In this document: positions 61,600 to 64,000 of the stretch, piece after piece
How the letters are laid out: each line of letters begins with the position of its first letter
Position numbering within the stretch: position 1 is the first letter of the stretch
NCBI GenBank assembly: GCA_003260075.1
Contig: QLIY01000315.1
Span: 37,495 to 101,494 of the forward strand
Length of the DNA stretch: 64,000 nt
From: Phallusia mammillata
Taxonomy: Eukaryota > Chordata > Ascidiacea > Phlebobranchia > Ascidiidae
Direction of reading: 5' to 3'
Notes under the pieces: model-generated
Databases searched by the model: none
The model's input: the letters and a program-made list of their open reading frames with translations, nothing else
What the model was told of the DNA's origin: nothing
Translations under genes and position numbers: made by a program

Positions 61600-63817
61600 A
61601 TGAACGGGGTGAAAACGGAAAAGGACATGTCAAGCGAGGAGGACGAAGAAACACAATTGAGTGACTCACAGTTCGTTGACTTATTGCAGCAGCTGGAAAA
61701 TTACACGCCTACGGTAAACTTAATAAAATGTTTTAGCCTCACAGGATTTGCGATACTCTAACAAGTGTTATAGGGAGTTTCACCACTGTTGTTTTCATCT
61801 AACAAATTACAATACAATTTTTCCTTTTTTGAAATCCTGTAGTTTTTTAGATATCAACATTTTGTGCTGTTCATTTTTATAACTAGTTATCTGACTAAAA
61901 CTCATAGTGTTTTTAAGAAATTAGAGATTGTATTAGAGTTCCTCGAGTCTCGATTCTCGAGAAATAAATAAAAAAATTTCGAGAAATATTACGTCACGTA
62001 TCTTAAACAAAAAGTAACTGCGACAACTTTTATTACATGTATTTTTCGTTTCAACTCACCTCTAGAGTGGACTGGGCACATGACTTTCTTTGCTTCAGAA
62101 ACAGCGATTTTTAGCATGCGTTGTCACTAAACTTTCACCTTTCCCAGGCAGTAGTCACGCCTGGTTGCGTAAGATCTATAACAGTCACTTCGTTTTTTGA
62201 TGGTTTGCTAGCGAATCACTACTTGCGATCGCTACTAGAAGCGAAAAAACATACAATCGGAAATTTTTTTGTTTGAAAATTTCGAGACTCTCAAGATTCT
62301 CGAGAAATGGATTTTTAATTTCTCAAGAAACAAAAAAGTCGAAAAACAGAGGAACCCTAGATTGTATCAACTGTTGAAATACATTCTATAAATGAATAAA
62401 TTAACATGAGTCGTTTGTTTGATGTAACACAGTAAATTTTAAAAAAATGCCGGACGCTGCTCTTTTGTTTCCATCTTGTTCAAAGGTTTTACCTGTTAGT
62501 TTTATTTTTTCAATTGTTGCTTTGGCCAACATAAACTGTAATATACATTCCACTTTGTTTGCAGATTCCGGATGGTGTAGCTGAATACTACTTGAACAGA
62601 TCTGGTGTAAACACAACAGACACACGAATGTAAGGATGAATAAATTGCTCACAAACTTTACTATTCCTTTTTTGTGCATGTATACAGTGGTGGGATTCAG
62701 CCGCTTTGGACTGGTTTTATAGAACCGTCTCACGAGATCAGCGAACCGGTTAGCATTTCTGGTTACTGTCAATGGATTTTTGCATCTTATCTTATACACT
62801 AATTTGAGATCTGGCTGAAAAATCTGACTTTTGTGATAGAACCGGCTGACGAAATATTTAAATCCCACCACTGCATGTAGCCTAGTGATTTCTCAAACTC
62901 TGTACTGCTGCACACACAATGAGAAATTTTCAAATGTGCCGCGACATGTGTGCTTTTTTAAGTGGAAAATTTTATGGTGTTTTAGGACTTGATGATGAAA
63001 TACAGGCATGCATAAGAACATGATGATTTTTTGTCATAAAATCATTCTGAAATTAATCATCTTTCCAAACTGAAGTTTTGATTAAGGCAATATTTTTAAT
63101 GTCAGTCTGCAAAGTATGCCACGAAAAGAAAAATGTACCACCTGCCCCCCCCCCCCACTTGATGATGAAATACAGGCATGCATAAGAACATGATGATTTT
63201 TTGTTTGTTTGTCATAAAAGCATTCTGAAATTAATCATCTTCCCAAAATGAAGTTTTGATTAAGGCAATATTTTTATCGTCAGTTTGCAAAGTATGCCAC
63301 GAAAAGAAAATTTAGTTTGTTAATGTACCACCTGCTTAAAAAGTTTGAGAACCACTCATGCAAATTGATAGCCATAAAAGCACTGTTTCTAAAAATGAGT
63401 TGAAAAATTAAATATTTAATTTGTTTACAGAAGGAAACCAACTGCATTTGTTTCTAAAATTTTATTTAAGTAGCAATTTTTGTTGGAAAAGCTTTTTTTC
63501 ATCCGCAAACCTTAAATTTTTTGTTCTAATTTACCAGAGTTCGCCTAATTTCACTTGCTGCCCAAAAATTTATGTCTGACATATTGAATGATGCGCTACA
63601 ATTAAACAAAATGAAGGGCTCTGCTCAAAATGCCAGATCAAGCAAGACCAAGGAAAAGAAGTATGTTACAAATTGCGATAATATCGATAAACTACTAAGT
63701 AACAAAATCTTGACCAAAATTTTATATTATTTCAGGTTGCTTTTAACAATGGATGATTTAGTTCCTGTTTTGGCCGACAGGGGTATTAAAGTAAAAAAAC
63801 CTGCCTACTACACATGA
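61600..63817 (+). CDS. TAF10: TAF10: TFIID/SAGA subunit 10, four exons, 127 aa
   Basis: Transcription initiation factor TFIID subunit, also part of SAGA-type coactivators; nuclear, dimerises through a histone fold. Exons 61600-61713, 62565-62629, 63538-63660 and 63736-63817 give 384 nt in frame with GT-AG introns. An acidic N-terminus (MSSEEDEETQLSDS) is followed by the family hallmarks LLQQLENYTPTIPDGVAEYY, RLISLAAQKFMSDILNDAL, KMKGSAQN, LTMDDLVPVL and the C-terminal IKVKKPAYYT. The start is the first ATG upstream of the conserved domain in exon 1. The N-terminal tail is much shorter than in human TAF10, as is usual outside vertebrates. Intron 2 carries a hAT MITE and a C-run duplicate. The conserved core is complete. 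Confidence 0.97.
62685..62873. mobile_element. hAT-type MITE (cagtggtgggattca), TAF10 intron 2
   Basis: 189 bp, ends cagtggtgggattca and aaatcccaccactg. The flanks catgtata and catgtagc match at 6 of 8. Inverted relative to its sibling at 57523-57702. Confidence 0.88.
62985..63345. repeat. Haplotype-style duplicate around a C run (TAF10 intron 2)
   Basis: 'acttgatgatgaaatacagg' onwards (about 62988-63144) repeats at about 63157-63335 with small indels, separated by C12 at 63145-63156. Confidence 0.8.
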
Positions 63818-64000
63818 CCATATTTCGGTTTAAATTGGATACGAAAGACATTATTAATCATGAGGGAGTGGAAGGCTTAAGAGGTTGCCACCGATTTTTT
63901 TTTCTACTTTTACATATTTTGCAGCTTCTTTCTAGAGTGTTTTTGTCCAAATATATGTGCAGTGTATATTTCTGTATTCATATGTGGTAATTTTAGTGGA
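63818..64000 (+). other. TAF10 3' flank
   Basis: Presumed 3' UTR and downstream sequence; no clear AATAAA is seen before the window ends. Confidence 0.4.

Noticed and set aside
62401..62871. 156-codon minus-strand frame in TAF10 intron 2
   Set aside because: Its first part is MITE sequence (62685-62873) and the rest is AT-rich intron; no domain or sibling conservation.

Overview
The window is eukaryotic nuclear DNA: AT-rich, with spliced genes, GT-AG introns of about 50-1200 bp, many short non-autonomous transposons and no bacterial-type features. Gene content (PLAT-lipoxygenases with a 14-exon layout, a metazoan-type TAF10) points to an animal. Compact introns, low GC and duplicated stretches differing by a few percent (two haplotypes assembled side by side) would suit an ascidian tunicate or another highly heterozygous marine invertebrate. 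The species assignment is inference.

The main content is a head-to-tail array of five lipoxygenase (LOX) genes, all on the minus strand: LOX-A (1836-9170), LOX-B (10282-15133), LOX-C (17767-24602), LOX-D (31887-40842) and LOX-E (51102-59483). Each can be rebuilt as 14 coding exons with the same intron phases, giving proteins of about 670-692 residues: an N-terminal PLAT domain, then the catalytic LOX domain with the iron-ligand pattern H-x4-H ... H-x3-N ... terminal Ile. LOX-A and LOX-D are intact as read. B, C and E are interrupted only by C homopolymers that look like assembly joins. A, B and C form one subgroup with short, plain N-termini. D and E form a second subgroup whose first exons encode MG..CC / MGCC..S, a predicted myristoylation plus palmitoylation signal. 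LOX-A has Asn in place of the second iron-ligand His.

Spacers between the LOX genes are non-coding: 1-1835, 9171-10281, 15134-17766, 24603-31886 and 40843-51101. They hold homologous 5' flanks, a roughly 1.5 kb near-identical tandem array (26.3-31.5 kb), a diverged tandem duplication (45-49 kb), tRNA-derived SINE copies and hAT-type MITEs, several with exact 8-bp target-site duplications. The left 1.8 kb resembles the A-B spacer, suggesting a further LOX gene beyond the left edge.

At the right end, TAF10 (plus strand, 61600-63817, four exons, 127 aa) is complete. It is divergently paired, across about 420 bp, with a first exon of an unrecognised minus-strand gene (61054-61182). A near-perfect 76-bp-arm hairpin lies at 59719-59917.

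About 40 runs of C or G, most exactly 10-12 nt and seven of 41-97 nt, punctuate the window. Many sit between two slightly different copies of the same sequence. They are best read as artefactual haplotype or contig joins. Coordinates across them, and any gene break they cause, should be distrusted.
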